NCBI GenBank assembly: GCA_910588695.1
Contig: CAJUOV010000016.1
Span: 1 to 32,092, forward strand
DNA: 32,092 nt
DNA from: an uncultured Christensenellaceae bacterium
GTDB lineage: Bacteria > Bacillota > Clostridia > Christensenellales > Borkfalkiaceae
Reading direction: 5' to 3'
The position numbers and the translations under genes were made by a program. Positions 13,021 to 20,513 of this stretch are shown here, in pieces (position 1 is the stretch's first letter; every line of letters starts with the position of its first letter). The notes under the pieces were generated by a model, which was given only the letters and a program-made list of their open reading frames with translations, was not told the DNA's origin and made no database searches.

Positions 13021-14640
13021 ATGTTACAATCTTTGCTCGATCCGATCGGGATCAACGTCCTCGAATACGGATACGAAATCGGGCTGGACTGGCTCGGAAA
13101 ATTTGCGCAGGTGATCATCGAAGGCGTCGGGGCGATCGGTTTCGGAATCATCGTGTTTACGATTGTTCTCAAAGCGATTACATTGCCCTTCGATATTTAT
13201 CAGCGTATCAGCATGCGCAAACAGAATCTTGTGATGCGCGCCATGCAGCCCGAGCTAGAAAAGCTGCAAAAGCAATATGCGAACGACAAAAACACCTATA
13301 ATCAGAAGATGATGGAGCTATACAAGAAAAACGGGTACAGTATGCTCGGCGCATGTCTGCCCATGATCTTGTCGCTCGTTATTCTGATCGTGGCGTTCCA
13401 AGGGTTCAGAACTTATTCGCAGTACGCCAATCTCGCCATGTACGAGAAAATGTCGCGCGTATACAGTGAAGAAATTTATAAATACGCGCCTGCCGTCAAG
13501 GATTTCGGCGAAGGAAGAAATTATTTCTTGCTTGCAGGCGAGGGCGAAGAAGAAAATCTTTCAGAGGGAAAAATTGTTTGGTCCGACGACGGAAGAGTTA
13601 TTCCGGGCAGCGCGGTCGGTCTGGACGATACCGTTTCTTTCCGCCTTGTTCCGCGTGAGAACGGCGAAGGAAATAAATATATTGAAGTAACCTCTTCCGA
13701 TACGGTAAAGTTTGTCACATACAGTTATTGGCTCGAAGAAGAGACGGTGACTTTTTCGTATATTGTCGATCGGGACAAGTTCGACGGCTTTTTAGCGGCG
13801 TTCGGCGATACGGAATTCGGAAAAACCGAGATCACAAAGGAGGGAGAGAGCGGAGAAATCTCCCCTTTTACATCCAGACAGGTATACGATTCCATTCGGG
13901 AAGCGGTCGTAATGGAGGGCGTCGAAGCGGAAAAAATCGAAGACGTAACGCGTCGGCGGTTTGTCGTAAGACTTGCGGCGTCTGCCGCGGCGGATTGGTA
14001 CCGCGACGGGAATGATTCCGGCTTTTTGTGGGTAAAAAACGTTTGGTATGCCGACGTTTCCTACGAACACCCCATTGCCAAATACTCCAAATTCAAAGAT
14101 CAGCTCAATAAAGACGTGACTCTTCGTAACGGAAAAAAGGTTTCTCTGACTGCGGTGCTCGGCGAAGGCGCATACGAAGATTTAACGTCTTGTCTTTCCG
14201 AAGAGAAAGAACAGGCGAACGGATACTTTATTCTCATTATTCTTTCGATCGGACTCATGGTGCTCTCGCAGTTTATTTCGATGAGGTCGAGCAAGGAGAG
14301 CAATAAATATCAGACGGTTGACGGGCAGGGCGCGAAAACGCAGAAAATGATGTTGATTATCATGCCGCTCATTTACGCGGTCTTTGCGTTTATGTACAGC
14401 GGCGCATTCTCGATCTATATGACGATGTCGAGTTTGATTTCCCTCTTAACTACGCTGATTGCGAATCTGATCATCGGAAGTATTTTCAAAAAGAAAGAAG
14501 CCACGGCTGAAAAAGAGCGGGTGACGCGTAAGTATGCTTGGCAGTTGACCGAAAAAGAGAAGCGGGAAAAGGAAAAACAGGCGAAAAAAGAAGCAAAAAT
14601 GCAGGAACGTGCGGAAAGATTCAAAAACCGCAAAAAATAA
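13021..14640 (+). CDS. yidC: Membrane protein insertase YidC with an enlarged external loop
   Basis: 539 residues, about twice the size of a normal Firmicutes YidC (about 260). Transmembrane segments: about 35-57 (GVGAIGFGIIVFTIVLKAIT), 113-128, 402-420, 443-463 and 465-488. The cytoplasmic hairpin between the first two (MRKQNLVMRAMQPELEKLQK ... GYSMLGACLPM) is standard, and the landmark FLWVKNVWYADV at 335 is where it belongs in the loop before the third segment. Between residues about 135 and 330 there is an extra extracytoplasmic region of nearly 200 residues, rich in acidic and beta-prone stretches. The conserved groove arginine is a lysine here (K51 in VLKAITLP). The charged C-terminal tail (490-539, KEREKQAKKEAKMQERAERF) can contact the ribosome. 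Start by ATG after TAAATAAA, weak ribosome site. Confidence 0.93.
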   Translation: MLQSLLDPIGINVLEYGYEIGLDWLGKFAQVIIEGVGAIGFGIIVFTIVLKAITLPFDIYQRISMRKQNLVMRAMQPELEKLQKQYANDKNTYNQKMMELYKKNGYSMLGACLPMILSLVILIVAFQGFRTYSQYANLAMYEKMSRVYSEEIYKYAPAVKDFGEGRNYFLLAGEGEEENLSEGKIVWSDDGRVIPGSAVGLDDTVSFRLVPRENGEGNKYIEVTSSDTVKFVTYSYWLEEETVTFSYIVDRDKFDGFLAAFGDTEFGKTEITKEGESGEISPFTSRQVYDSIREAVVMEGVEAEKIEDVTRRRFVVRLAASAAADWYRDGNDSGFLWVKNVWYADVSYEHPIAKYSKFKDQLNKDVTLRNGKKVSLTAVLGEGAYEDLTSCLSEEKEQANGYFILIILSIGLMVLSQFISMRSSKESNKYQTVDGQGAKTQKMMLIIMPLIYAVFAFMYSGAFSIYMTMSSLISLLTTLIANLIIGSIFKKKEATAEKERVTRKYAWQLTEKEKREKEKQAKKEAKMQERAERFKNRKK

Positions 14641-14655
14641 CTACGGAGTAACATT

Positions 14656-15534
14656 ATGGAAAAGACACTCAACTTTACCGCAAAGACGGTAGAAGAAGCA
14701 ATCGAAGAGGGATTGAAAGAATTAAATGTTTCCAGAGAGGAAGTAGAAATCGAGGTGATTTCGGAAGGAAAAGCCCGCCGTATCGGCAAGTCTGTTCCCG
14801 CGGAAGTAAAAATGACGGTTAAGGAGATCTCCCCTGCCCGTTCCGAGACTTCGTCCGACGGCGCCCGCGCGGTCGATTTTTTGAACGGATTGTTTGCGCG
14901 GCTCGGCGAGGAAGTCGTTCCCGTACTTGAAAGCGAAGAAGAGAAAATCGTCATCAATTTACAGTCTGCCTCGTTTAAGGGAATTATCGGCCGCAGAGGC
15001 GAAGTAATCGACGCGTTGCAGACGCTTGCGGGAGCAGTGGCGAATACCGGCAGAAAGAGTTATAAGCGCGTTGTCGTGGACTTCGAGAATTACCGCGAAC
15101 GCCGCGAAGAGACGTTGCAGCATGTTGCCGAGAAGTTTGCGGCTAAGGCGGTGAGATTGGGCAAGAAAGTCCGTTTGGAGCCGATGAATCCCTACGAACG
15201 CAGAATCATTCACGCGGCGCTTATGGAAAATCCCGACGTTACGACGCACAGCGAAGGCAGCGAGCCCGCGCGTTTTGTGGTGATCACGCCTAAAAATTTA
15301 CGCTTTGACAGAACCCGTCAGGGCGGCAGAGACAACCGCGGAAACCGCCCTTCCAACGGCGGAAAATTCAACGGAAAGGACAGAAACGCAAAGCCTTATC
15401 CCAAGCGCACCCTTCCCAAGGAAAACACGCCGCAATCGTCCGGTACGAGTCTGAACCGCGGTTCTTCCTATCAGCGTTTTTTCGGGAGCTACCTCGGGAA
15501 TTTCCGCGACGACGATTCGAATAACGAGGAATAA
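14656..15534 (+). CDS. jag: Jag/KhpB RNA-binding protein
   Basis: 292 residues with the three Jag domains in order. The N-terminal Jag_N domain is at about 1-55 (MEKTLNFTAKTVEEAIEEGL). A KH domain with its GIIGRRGEVIDALQ loop lies near residue 110-125. An R3H domain follows (NPYERRIIHAALMENPDVTT then HSEGSEPARFVVI). Jag/KhpB pairs with KhpA to bind RNA and influences cell elongation and division in Firmicutes. Here a Gly/Asn/Arg/Lys-rich disordered tail of about 70 residues (220-292) follows the R3H domain, beyond the usual length. ATG preceded by CGGAG; 15 bases after yidC, last gene of the operon. Confidence 0.94.
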   Translation: MEKTLNFTAKTVEEAIEEGLKELNVSREEVEIEVISEGKARRIGKSVPAEVKMTVKEISPARSETSSDGARAVDFLNGLFARLGEEVVPVLESEEEKIVINLQSASFKGIIGRRGEVIDALQTLAGAVANTGRKSYKRVVVDFENYRERREETLQHVAEKFAAKAVRLGKKVRLEPMNPYERRIIHAALMENPDVTTHSEGSEPARFVVITPKNLRFDRTRQGGRDNRGNRPSNGGKFNGKDRNAKPYPKRTLPKENTPQSSGTSLNRGSSYQRFFGSYLGNFRDDDSNNEE

Positions 15535-15544
15535 CGAAGAAATC

Positions 15545-15573
15545 AAAAGCCCGCTCTTTCAGCGGGCTTTTTT
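15545..15573 (+). terminator. Terminator of the rpmH-jag operon
   Basis: Stem AAAAGCCCGCT (15545-15555) with AGCGGGCTTTT (15561-15571) and a T-run. Confidence 0.92.
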
Positions 15574-15591
15574 AATACTGAATTAGTCTTT

Positions 15592-16452
15592 TCAATGTCC
15601 GTTCCGAACGAAATCGAGAACGAGATCGTTCATGTTCGGAGGAGTGTCGCCGTGTCCGCCCGAATATTTGATAAACTTCGCGTGCGGATAGGATGCCGCC
15701 GCTCGTTCGCTGTAACCGACGGGAACCAGATCATCGTTTTCGCCGTGCATTAAAAGAACGGGTTTTGTAAATTCGTGCATCTTTTCATAGACGTCGAGAG
15801 TACGAACAGAGGTAAAAAATTCTTTCCCGAGCGTCACGCCCATCACGGGGTATGTTTCGGGAATCTCTTCCTCGTTGGGGAAAGCGTTGTTCCAGTCGTC
15901 CGGAATGCACAGCGCGGGATAAAGCATGATCAATCCCGCAATTCTTGTGACGAGCTCCTCCGCCGCGAGGGCGGAAACCATGCCTCCCTGACTTCCGCCG
16001 AACAGGAACAGATCGCCTCTGAAATGATTGATCCGATTTGCATATTCGATGACCGCGTACAAATCCTCTCTTTCGGTGAAAAGCGTCATGTCTGTGGTCG
16101 GAAAGCCGCTTTGATCGCGCGCGCCGCTTCCGCAGAAGGTGAACGTGATCGAAGCGATCCCGTGATTCATAAGATATTCTGCGGTCGGTTTGAAATCGTC
16201 TTTGCAGCCGTTATACCCGTGGCTGAAAATTACGAGGGAAGAAAAAAATTCGGTATCGGGAATATATACGTCGCCGTTCACGGTTCGCCCGTGATGCTCC
16301 ACGGAAAACTCCGATACGCCGGATTTGTATTCGATCCAAACCGTCGGGTCTGTCGTATCCGAGCCCCGCGGCTCGTCGCAGTCGCAGGCAAACAGACAAA
16401 ATGACGATAAACCGAATAATAAGCCGCCCGAAAAAGTTTTCAATTTTTTCAT
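15592..16452 (-). CDS. Alpha/beta-hydrolase lipoprotein
   Basis: 286 residues. Signal peptide with lipobox LFAC (cysteine about residue 23), so it is expected to be membrane-anchored on the outside. The hydrolase fold is visible: HGYNGCKDDF oxyanion region, FLFGGSQGGMVSALAAEE with the nucleophile serine in GSQGG, the acid in HGENDDLVP, and the histidine in YSGGHGD. The family includes dienelactone hydrolases and acyl esterases; the substrate is not predictable, although an ester of a plant polysaccharide is conceivable in this genome. Start at 16452 is fixed by GGAGGGGAGG upstream. A strong own promoter precedes it; the following jag terminator is convergent. Confidence 0.88.
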   Translation of the reverse strand: MKKLKTFSGGLLFGLSSFCLFACDCDEPRGSDTTDPTVWIEYKSGVSEFSVEHHGRTVNGDVYIPDTEFFSSLVIFSHGYNGCKDDFKPTAEYLMNHGIASITFTFCGSGARDQSGFPTTDMTLFTEREDLYAVIEYANRINHFRGDLFLFGGSQGGMVSALAAEELVTRIAGLIMLYPALCIPDDWNNAFPNEEEIPETYPVMGVTLGKEFFTSVRTLDVYEKMHEFTKPVLLMHGENDDLVPVGYSERAAASYPHAKFIKYSGGHGDTPPNMNDLVLDFVRNGH

Positions 16453-16474
16453 AATCCCTCCCCTCCTCTTTTTT

Positions 16475-16503
16475 AGTATAAGGCATTGTTTTGCGAATGT
16501 CAA
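16475..16503 (-). promoter_or_regulatory. Promoter of the hydrolase lipoprotein
   Basis: Minus strand TTGACA (16498-16503), 17-base spacer, TATACT (16475-16480). Confidence 0.8.
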
Positions 16504-16526
16504 GGCTGAAATATTTTTGAAAAAAT

Positions 16527-16563
16527 AAAACCCGCCCCTGCAATTTAGCAGGGGCGGGTTTTT
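16527..16563 (-). terminator. Terminator after the 80-aa gene
   Basis: A perfect 15-bp stem (16527-16541 with 16548-16562, core CCCGCCCCTGC) flanked by A and T runs; symmetrical, so it can stop transcription from either side. Confidence 0.92.
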
Positions 16564-16571
16564 GTAAAAAG

Positions 16572-16814
16572 TCAGTTCTCTTTGAGCCACGCTTCCGCTT
16601 TCGCTTTGGTGTAAGCGGTAATCGCTTCCTTCTTGTAGGCGGAAGCCTCTCCGCCGAAGGTGTAGAGGAAATAGTCCCCCGCTTCCGTGACATACATCGT
16701 CATTTCATAGCCCGCAGGATCGCCCCATGCGCCGCTCGTAACTTTTTTCACAACCGACGCCGTATTCGTGTCGTAAGTCGTTGTTTTTGTCTTTGTCTTT
16801 ACAGTTTTTACCAT
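16572..16814 (-). CDS. Small Thr/Lys-rich unknown protein, 80 aa
   Basis: Starts MVKTVKTKTKTTTYDTNTAS and continues VVKKVTSGAWGDPAGYEMTM, YVTEAGDYFLYTFGGEASAY, ending in a short charged helix. There is no signal peptide or membrane segment. The beta-strand-like centre with GDYFLYTFGGE suggests a small folded domain after a disordered Thr/Lys start. I do not recognise the family. It has an excellent promoter and AAGGAG site and its own terminator, so it is likely an abundantly made single-gene product. Confidence 0.75.
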   Translation of the reverse strand: MVKTVKTKTKTTTYDTNTASVVKKVTSGAWGDPAGYEMTMYVTEAGDYFLYTFGGEASAYKKEAITAYTKAKAEAWLKEN

Positions 16815-16845
16815 GATCGTTTCTCCTTAATAGATGATTAAGGAT

Positions 16846-16874
16846 ATTGTAAAGAAATATCCGGATTTTGTCAA
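16846..16874 (-). promoter_or_regulatory. Promoter of the 80-aa gene
   Basis: Minus strand TTGACA (16869-16874), 17-base spacer, TACAAT (16846-16851), followed by TTAAGGAGAAACGATC before the ATG. Confidence 0.82.
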
Positions 16875-16929
16875 CCAAATAAATTGTTTTTGATAAAAGC
16901 GCCGTAAGTTAATAAAAAGTAACAAATTT

Positions 16930-17478
16930 TTATGCGTTTTTGCGTATTTGGCGCATTTCTCCGCACGAAAATGCCAGAATCGCCTCCGATATTGCCTCAG
17001 CCATGCCGTATACCATGTTGAGACGGGTCAGATTGAGTACGGAATAGGAAAAAGCCGATCTTCCGGCTACAATTCCCAGAATAGAGAGGTCCCCTACCTT
17101 TCCGAGCCGTTTATTCGCGCCCGATCCGGGTTTTAAGGGCAGATCGGTTACCTTGACAAGTCCTACGTCGGTATCTTCGCCCACGGCTGCGTCAATTGCG
17201 ATAACGGGAGTATTCGGGTGCGTTTTTTTCAGAAAATCGTTAATATACTTAACTTCTTTTGCCGTGACCGGATTTTTGAGCGTGCCGTAAACGGGACCGG
17301 AAAATCCCCGTCTTTTCAGCATAGTGCCGACCAACGGACCGAGGCTGTCGCCGATCGCGAGGTCGCTGCCTACGCATAAAACAACAGGCGCATAATTAAA
17401 ATTTTGCGCCAAACGGCTCAGCGCCGTTAAAATTCCTGTTTCTGCCAATCCGTTATAAAAATGAAAAGAATACTCCAT
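16930..17478 (-). CDS. yyaC: YyaC-family spore protein (germination-protease-like fold)
   Basis: 182 residues. The stretch APVVLCVGSDLAIGDSLGPL starts a YyaC/DUF1256 domain, continuing with GPVYGTLKNPVTAKEVKYIN, TPVIAIDAAVGEDTDVGLVK and KPGSGANKRLGKVGDLSILG. These match the DUF1256 family, which is related in fold to the germination protease GPR and is conserved in endospore formers. In B. subtilis yyaC lies beside spo0J (parB); here it is also in the parAB neighbourhood. Its exact role in spores is unsettled. GGGAG precedes the ATG. It is read toward the origin and, unlike most genes on this side, against the expected fork direction. Confidence 0.88.
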   Translation of the reverse strand: MEYSFHFYNGLAETGILTALSRLAQNFNYAPVVLCVGSDLAIGDSLGPLVGTMLKRRGFSGPVYGTLKNPVTAKEVKYINDFLKKTHPNTPVIAIDAAVGEDTDVGLVKVTDLPLKPGSGANKRLGKVGDLSILGIVAGRSAFSYSVLNLTRLNMVYGMAEAISEAILAFSCGEMRQIRKNA

Positions 17479-17534
17479 AATATCTCCCGAAACCGAATAG
17501 ATTGTAGCCCGTTTGAATTCGTTTTATACAATCT

Positions 17535-17563
17535 TTGACAAATCAAATCGATTATGCTATAAT
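17535..17563 (+). promoter_or_regulatory. Promoter of cvpA
   Basis: TTGACA (17535-17540), 17-base spacer, TATAAT (17558-17563), both hexamers perfect; CGGAG and ATG follow at 17571-17583. Confidence 0.88.
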
Positions 17564-17580
17564 AAAAATACGGAGATAAC

Positions 17581-18126
17581 ATGAACTCACTTTTGGCAGC
17601 GGGAGCCTGGACGATCGATGTTCTCTTTTTTGTTCTGCTCCTTGTCGGAATTTTGCTCGGCGTTCGTCGGGGTTTTATTGCGGGGATCTGTAAACTTGCA
17701 GGGACTGTTTTTTCCGTGGTTGTGGCGGTGGCGTTCTGTGTTTCTCTTCAAGCACAGTTGGAGCGCAGCTTTGGGGCAACCAGCGCAGTAAACAATGTAG
17801 TTGGCGCACCGTTCGGCGAGTGGATCATGGTTGTACTTTGTTTTATTCTTTTGTTTGCGCTTGTCAAAGTCGGCTGTTGGTTATTGGGAGGGATCGGAAA
17901 CTCCGTCGCAAACGGATTTGCGCCCTTTCGAATTATTAATATGTTTTTGGGCGGAATCCTCGGAGCATTTAAGTTTTTTATTCTTTTCTTTGCTCTGCTT
18001 GCGATTTTCAGCTGGATTCCCAACGAATCGTTGCACGCGTTTATATCGTCAAGCGGGGTGGTCGGTAAAATCTTTGATTCTACATGGTTTATTGATGCCA
18101 CGCATCTGAATTTTCATCTTCCGTAA
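17581..18126 (+). CDS. CvpA-family membrane protein
   Basis: 181 residues with four predicted membrane segments at about 13-33 (VLFFVLLLVGILLGVRRGFI), 36-55, 78-103 and 120-146. The LGVRRGFIAGICKLAG turn after the first segment is the CvpA/colicin-V-production hallmark. Related proteins affect envelope integrity and septation; a precise job is not known. It is a single gene with a consensus promoter, ending in a terminator just before the parS sites. Confidence 0.85.
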   Translation: MNSLLAAGAWTIDVLFFVLLLVGILLGVRRGFIAGICKLAGTVFSVVVAVAFCVSLQAQLERSFGATSAVNNVVGAPFGEWIMVVLCFILLFALVKVGCWLLGGIGNSVANGFAPFRIINMFLGGILGAFKFFILFFALLAIFSWIPNESLHAFISSSGVVGKIFDSTWFIDATHLNFHLP

Positions 18127-18130
18127 CGGT

Positions 18131-18164
18131 AAAACTCCTTTGAAAATCAATCGGAGGAGTTTTT
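18131..18164 (+). terminator. Terminator of cvpA
   Basis: Stem AAAACTCCT (18131-18139) with AGGAGTTTT (18155-18163) and T-run. Confidence 0.8.
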
Positions 18165-18198
18165 CAATGTCACGCAATCGTAAAAAATCTGCGTTTAA

Positions 18199-18214
18199 TG
18201 TTTCACGTGAAACA
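18199..18214. other. parS: parS centromere site 1 (perfect)
   Basis: TGTTTCACGTGAAACA is the exact 16-base ParB-binding palindrome. It lies in the 337-base gap between cvpA and ftsH, 2.3 kb before parA. Confidence 0.97.
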
Positions 18215-18241
18215 CAAAAAATGTGAAAATATTCCGTGAAG

Positions 18242-18257
18242 TGTTTCACATGAAACA
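18242..18257. other. parS: parS centromere site 2 (one base off)
   Basis: TGTTTCACATGAAACA differs from the consensus only at one central base. Its start lies 43 bases after that of site 1, so the two sites face the same side of the helix to within about one base. Confidence 0.88.
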
Positions 18258-18375
18258 TTTTTGAGTAAAATTGGGCTAAAATCCTTCAAAAAAGCCCGTT
18301 TTTGGCTTATTTTTGGGTATTTTTTGCAAAAATAGTGAGAATTTTGAAAATTTGATAAAATTTGGGATATAGTAC

Positions 18376-18404
18376 TTGCAATATTCATAATCTTATGATA
18401 CAAT
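18376..18404 (+). promoter_or_regulatory. Promoter of ftsH-parA-parB
   Basis: TTGCAA (18376-18381), 17-base spacer, TACAAT (18399-18404). A small hairpin CGCATA/TATGCG (about 18420-18435) sits in the leader. The rest of the gap, 18258-18375, is AT-rich with no other signal I trust. Confidence 0.72.
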
Positions 18405-18463
18405 AGTAATCGATTATCACGCATACTGATATGCGGGATCAATAATTTCAAAGGAGATTTAAT

Positions 18464-20500
18464 TTGAGTAAAACAGCAAAAATAGTGATCGCTGTGCTTC
18501 TGACTGCGGTTTTGGGAATCGGAGCATACTTCCTCATAACATGGCAGCTTAAAAACAGCAAGCACCTTGATACGTCCGAATTTCTTGAAATGGTAGAAAA
18601 TAAGGAATTTTCGGAAATTAAAGTAGAAGGGTATACGCTTACAGGTTATTTCAGAGATAAAAACGATTATCGTTGGGCGGTCGTTGCAAATTATTACGAC
18701 AGTGAAAGCGCACTTGACAATGATTTATATCATTGGAAAAACGACCCTGACAAGCAGTGGATTGACTCTTATAATATGAGTAATCCCAATTCGGGTTCGG
18801 GTTGGACGAACGTCATCTACATTGCGGTATTGGTAGTCGGTGTCGTTGCGTTCTTTATGGTGCTTCGGGCAACCAGCGGCGGCGGTGGCAAAGCAATGAG
18901 CTTTGGAAAGACCAAGGCAAAAGTCACGACCAATTTGAAAGTGCGCTTCTCCGATGTTGCGGGCGCAGAAGAGGAAAAAGAAGAGCTTGCCGAAGTTGTC
19001 GAGTTTTTGAAGAATCCGAAGAAGTTTTCCAATCTCGGCGCAAAAATTCCCAAGGGCGTCTTGCTTGTGGGACCTCCCGGAACAGGTAAAACCTTGTTTG
19101 CAAAAGCGGTCGCGGGGGAAGCGGGCGTTCCGTTCTTCTCGGTCAGCGGTTCCGATTTCGTCGAAATGTACGTCGGCGTAGGCGCGTCGCGCGTGAGAGA
19201 CCTCTTCGATATGGCGAAACGCAATCAGCCCTGCATCATCTTTATCGATGAGATCGACGCGGTAGGGCGCCAGCGCGGCGCAGGCTTGGGCGGAGGACAC
19301 GACGAGCGCGAACAGACCCTCAACCAGATCCTTGTTCAGATGGACGGTTTCGAGACGAACGAGGGAGTTATTGTAATGGCTGCGACGAACCGTGCGGACA
19401 TTCTCGACAGCGCATTGCTTCGCCCGGGGCGTTTCGACAGACAGGTATACGTCAATCTCCCCGACGTCAAGGGCAGAGAGCAAATTCTTAAAGTGCACGC
19501 GCGCAACAAGCCGATGGCTCCTGAAGTCAACTTCAAGGTGGTCGCCCGCATTACGAGCGGTTTCTCGGGCGCCGACCTTGCAAACCTGTTGAACGAGGCG
19601 GCGATTCTGGCGGCTCGTGCGGGCAGATCGACGATCAATAACTTCGATCTGTACGAAGGGATCAATAAGGTCATTATGGGACCGCAGAAGAAGAGCCGCG
19701 TAGTGAGCGAGCTTGACAAGAAAAATACCGCTTACCACGAATCGGGGCACGCGATCCTTGCAAAGCTGTGCAAGAACTGCGAAGACGTTCAGGAAGTTTC
19801 GATCATTCCGCGCGGCATGGCGGCAGGATATACGCTGACGCGCCCCGAAACGGACGACCGGCGCGACACTGTTAACAAACTTAACGATGATATATGTATG
19901 ACGCTCGGCGGACGGGTTGCGGAAGAACTTGTCGTGCACGACGTTTCGGCGGGAGCTTCCAACGATATTCAGGTGGCAACCAAGGAAGCGCGTAAAATGG
20001 TGACGGAATGGGGTATGAGCGAAAAGCTCGGACCGATCGCTTATGGTAGCAGCGGACCCGTATTCCTCGGGCGTGACTACGAAGAGCGGAATATTTATTC
20101 CGAGGAGACGGCGGGGCTCATCGACGAAGAAGTCAAAAAGATCATCATGACGCAGTACGAGCGGGCAAGAAAGCTCCTCTCAGAAAACCGTTCCGTTCTC
20201 GACAATATGGCGCGCGTTCTCGTGGAGCGCGAAACCATTTATACGGACGAAGTGGATATGCTCATGAGCGGAAAGGACTACAAAGAAGTGCTCGAATATA
20301 TGGAACGGCACGACAGCGGGAAACCGGACAGTCCGTTCGGCAGAAAATTCGAAAACACGCCCGCGGGAGCGGCGGTCAAGGATTTGCAGGCGGAAAAGAG
20401 CGAAGCCGAAGCGGAAAAGCCGAAAGAGAGCAAAGAACCGAGCAAAACGCCCGACAAAAAGGATTCCGACGGCGAAAATAACGGAAAAAGCGAAGAATAA
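18464..20500 (+). CDS. ftsH: ATP-dependent zinc metalloprotease FtsH
   Basis: 678 residues. Membrane-anchored AAA+ protease that degrades misfolded or short-lived membrane and cytoplasmic proteins. Two membrane segments (about 8-27 and 116-135) bracket the small external domain. The AAA+ module shows Walker A GPPGTGKT (203-210), Walker B IIFIDEIDAVG and the SRH region RPGRFDRQVYVNLPD. The zinc site is HESGH (425-429), with the third ligand region in ASNDIQVATKEARKM. A 50-residue Lys/Glu-rich tail ends the protein. The start codon is TTG, with AAGGAG eight bases upstream. It lies directly before parA with a 13-base gap, an unusual operon partner for ParAB. Confidence 0.97.
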   Translation: MSKTAKIVIAVLLTAVLGIGAYFLITWQLKNSKHLDTSEFLEMVENKEFSEIKVEGYTLTGYFRDKNDYRWAVVANYYDSESALDNDLYHWKNDPDKQWIDSYNMSNPNSGSGWTNVIYIAVLVVGVVAFFMVLRATSGGGGKAMSFGKTKAKVTTNLKVRFSDVAGAEEEKEELAEVVEFLKNPKKFSNLGAKIPKGVLLVGPPGTGKTLFAKAVAGEAGVPFFSVSGSDFVEMYVGVGASRVRDLFDMAKRNQPCIIFIDEIDAVGRQRGAGLGGGHDEREQTLNQILVQMDGFETNEGVIVMAATNRADILDSALLRPGRFDRQVYVNLPDVKGREQILKVHARNKPMAPEVNFKVVARITSGFSGADLANLLNEAAILAARAGRSTINNFDLYEGINKVIMGPQKKSRVVSELDKKNTAYHESGHAILAKLCKNCEDVQEVSIIPRGMAAGYTLTRPETDDRRDTVNKLNDDICMTLGGRVAEELVVHDVSAGASNDIQVATKEARKMVTEWGMSEKLGPIAYGSSGPVFLGRDYEERNIYSEETAGLIDEEVKKIIMTQYERARKLLSENRSVLDNMARVLVERETIYTDEVDMLMSGKDYKEVLEYMERHDSGKPDSPFGRKFENTPAGAAVKDLQAEKSEAEAEKPKESKEPSKTPDKKDSDGENNGKSEE

Positions 20501-20513
20501 GAGGTGAGAGAAT

